A stretch of DNA of 64,000 nucleotides. Source: Paracoccus aeridis (GTDB lineage Bacteria; Pseudomonadota; Alphaproteobacteria; Rhodobacterales; Rhodobacteraceae). The notes under the pieces are model-generated. The model was not told where the DNA came from. It was given only the letters and a program-made list of their open reading frames with translations, and ran no database searches. The position numbers and the translations under genes were made by a program. Below are positions 62,906 to 64,000 of the stretch, piece after piece; within the stretch, counting starts at the first letter, position 1, and each line of letters starts with the position of its first letter. Location of the stretch: contig NZ_SELD02000006.1 of NCBI RefSeq assembly GCF_004923205.2, positions 218,896 to 282,895 of the forward strand, given 5' to 3'.

Positions 62906-64000
62906 GCCACCCCCGTCGTGGCCGCGGGGGCCAGGCCTTCCAAGAACCAGCCCTCATGCGCTCCTTCACCGGGCTCCATCGTCCGCTCGGCCACCAGTCG
63001 TTCCGCCAGGGCCTCGAGCGCCGGTCGTTCATCGCTGAGCCTGGCACGAACCCTCCCCATCGCCTCACGAAGGCGGTCGTTCGCTCTGCCCCTTACCTCG
63101 GGGCACGCGGCCAGCAAGGCGCCGGAAGGGTCCGCCTGGTAGAGGATCCCGTGGTCGGTCAGGCCCCAGGACAGTTCAAGTCGCAGGGCAAGGTCCGAGG
63201 CCAAGGCTAGGTCGCTCGTCGGAGCGCCGCCCGCGCCGACTGACGGGCTCCCCAGAACCAGCTCCTCAGCGGCCCTGCCAGCGAGGATGACCTCCATCCG
63301 ATCCGTGACGTCCTGGGCGCTGATGAGGGGCTTCCGCCCTCCGAGGAGGACGTTGCCGCCGGCGGGCGAGATGGTGATCCGCTCGACCCGGCCGCACCCT
63401 AGTCTGAAAGCGGCGATGGCATGCCCCGCTTCATGGATTGCCACGCGCCGGACGATCTCGGCGTCTTCGTCGCCGATCCCCAGCGCCGCGGACAGGTGGG
63501 CGGCCGTCAACGCCTCCCCCCGCTGCCGGGCGAGGCTGCGCGCCTCACGCACCGCACCGTCCAGTTCAGCCGCGGTCCTGCCGACCGCCTTCCGCGCCAG
63601 ATCCGAGATCTCGCCCGGAGCGATGTCTCCGCGAGCATGGTGTTTAAGGATCCGCTCCGTCGCCACGAGGCCGGGGCGTCGGACCTCCACCACCGCGTCG
63701 ATGCGACCGGGCCGGGTCAAGGCCGGATCAAGGGCGGCCACGTCGTTGCACGCCGCGACGAGGACGACGCCCTCCATCCGGAGCGTGCCGTCCGTCAGTT
63801 CGAGGAGCGCGTTCACCACCTGGCGGCGGTAGTTTTCGGCGTGCCTATCCCTGCCGTTCCGATCACCGGCGGAGTCGATCTCGTCGATGAACAGGATCGA
63901 CGGCGCCGCCTCGCGCGCCTCGGCGAATGTCGCGCGCATCTCCCTCAGGAGGTCACTGGTCTGCCCCCTGAAAAGTGGTCCTCCCTGAAGTAGGCTTTTG
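62902..64000 (-). CDS. AAA+ ATPase with M41 (FtsH-like) metalloprotease domain, 5' end outside window
   Basis: The C-terminal 366 or so codons of an ATP-dependent protease; the frame is open through the right edge, and the ATG at 63939 is internal. Reading from the edge, LFRGQTSDLLREMR precedes Walker B ILFIDEIDSAGDR. Sensor 1 and the arginine finger region follow (ACNDVAALDPALTRPGRID). The protease domain has the zinc motif H-E-A-G-H in RRVAIHEAGHAIAAF and a later acidic ligand region (GGAPTSDLALASDLA), as in FtsH. Whether it has FtsH transmembrane helices is unknown because the N-terminus is missing. Context with HEPN-like and Abi_C genes suggests an accessory protease rather than housekeeping FtsH. 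Confidence 0.85.
   Translation of the reverse strand, partial: KSLLQGGPLFRGQTSDLLREMRATFAEAREAAPSILFIDEIDSAGDRNGRDRHAENYRRQVVNALLELTDGTLRMEGVVLVAACNDVAALDPALTRPGRIDAVVEVRRPGLVATERILKHHARGDIAPGEISDLARKAVGRTAAELDGAVREARSLARQRGEALTAAHLSAALGIGDEDAEIVRRVAIHEAGHAIAAFRLGCGRVERITISPAGGNVLLGGRKPLISAQDVTDRMEVILAGRAAEELVLGSPSVGAGGAPTSDLALASDLALRLELSWGLTDHGILYQADPSGALLAACPEVRGRANDRLREAMGRVRARLSDERPALEALAERLVAERTMEPGEGAHEGWFLEGLAPAATTGVA

Noticed and set aside
1..64000. CRISPR arrays, tRNA or rRNA genes, complete insertion sequences, replication origin
   Set aside because: None could be recognised by reading both strands, although short tRNAs could be missed without a covariance search.

Overview
The window comes from a GC-rich chromosome of an alphaproteobacterium, most likely a member of the Rhodobacterales (Paracoccaceae/Roseobacteraceae). 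This rests on gene content: ExbBD-TonB, OpgGHC, a TAXI-type TRAP transporter, cobalamin-dependent NrdJ, PstSCAB-PhoU-PhoB, a leucine-degradation operon and MatB. A GGGGGC-TTCGC-GCCCCC / CCGGCGGGATATTT spacer element of a type I recall from this group also fits. No rRNA, tRNA, CRISPR array or complete insertion sequence was seen.

Layout. (1) 1-3453 (+): TonB energy system (exbB, partial at the left edge; exbD; tonB) and a siderophore-interacting ferric reductase. (2) 3583-8452 (+): osmoregulated periplasmic glucan genes opgG/D, opgH, opgC, then malonyl-CoA synthetase at 8503-10050. (3) 10058-13330: zinc regulon, znuA (-) divergent from zur-znuC-znuB (+), with Zur-like operators between. (4) 13435-22578 (+): a tightly overlapping glycan operon with a glycosyltransferase, a glycosyltransferase/UDP-galactopyranose mutase fusion, another glycosyltransferase, a Gfo/Idh oxidoreductase, a zinc-type dehydrogenase with no normal start codon, and a glycosyltransferase/glycoside hydrolase fusion. 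(5) 22682-24964: a YdeP-type molybdopterin oxidoreductase. (6) 25193-31396 (-): phosphate operon pstSCAB-phoU-phoB behind a good Pho box. (7) 31517-36636: a PoxB-like ThDP enzyme (-) divergent from a TAXI TRAP transporter (+). (8) 36712-39232 (-): metNIQ. (9) 39610-42570 (+): ileS. (10) 42641-52478 (-): leucine/isovalerate catabolism (ivd, mccB, mccA, HMG-CoA lyase, methylglutaconyl-CoA hydratase-like) with an acyl-CoA synthetase, a GST and two unrelated passengers, behind a perfect 14-bp palindromic operator. (11) 52544-59145: alpha/beta hydrolase (-), thrS, a cold-shock gene, a DsbA/FrnE-like protein and nrdJ (+).

From about 59169 to the right edge the character changes. Three 22-bp-spaced repeats reminiscent of IS21-family ends are followed by an Abi_C-type abortive-infection protein. 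Next come a much more AT-rich gene of unknown family with a HEPN-like RX6H motif, a short helix-turn-helix-like gene, an 81-residue protein, and an AAA/M41 (FtsH-like) protease that runs off the window. I read this as an accessory, probably defence, island inserted downstream of nrdJ.

The points most worth following are the glycan operon, with two enzyme fusions and a Gfo/Idh-dehydrogenase junction that a one-base change in a T6 run would make continuous, and the Abi_C/HEPN-like/AAA-protease island.
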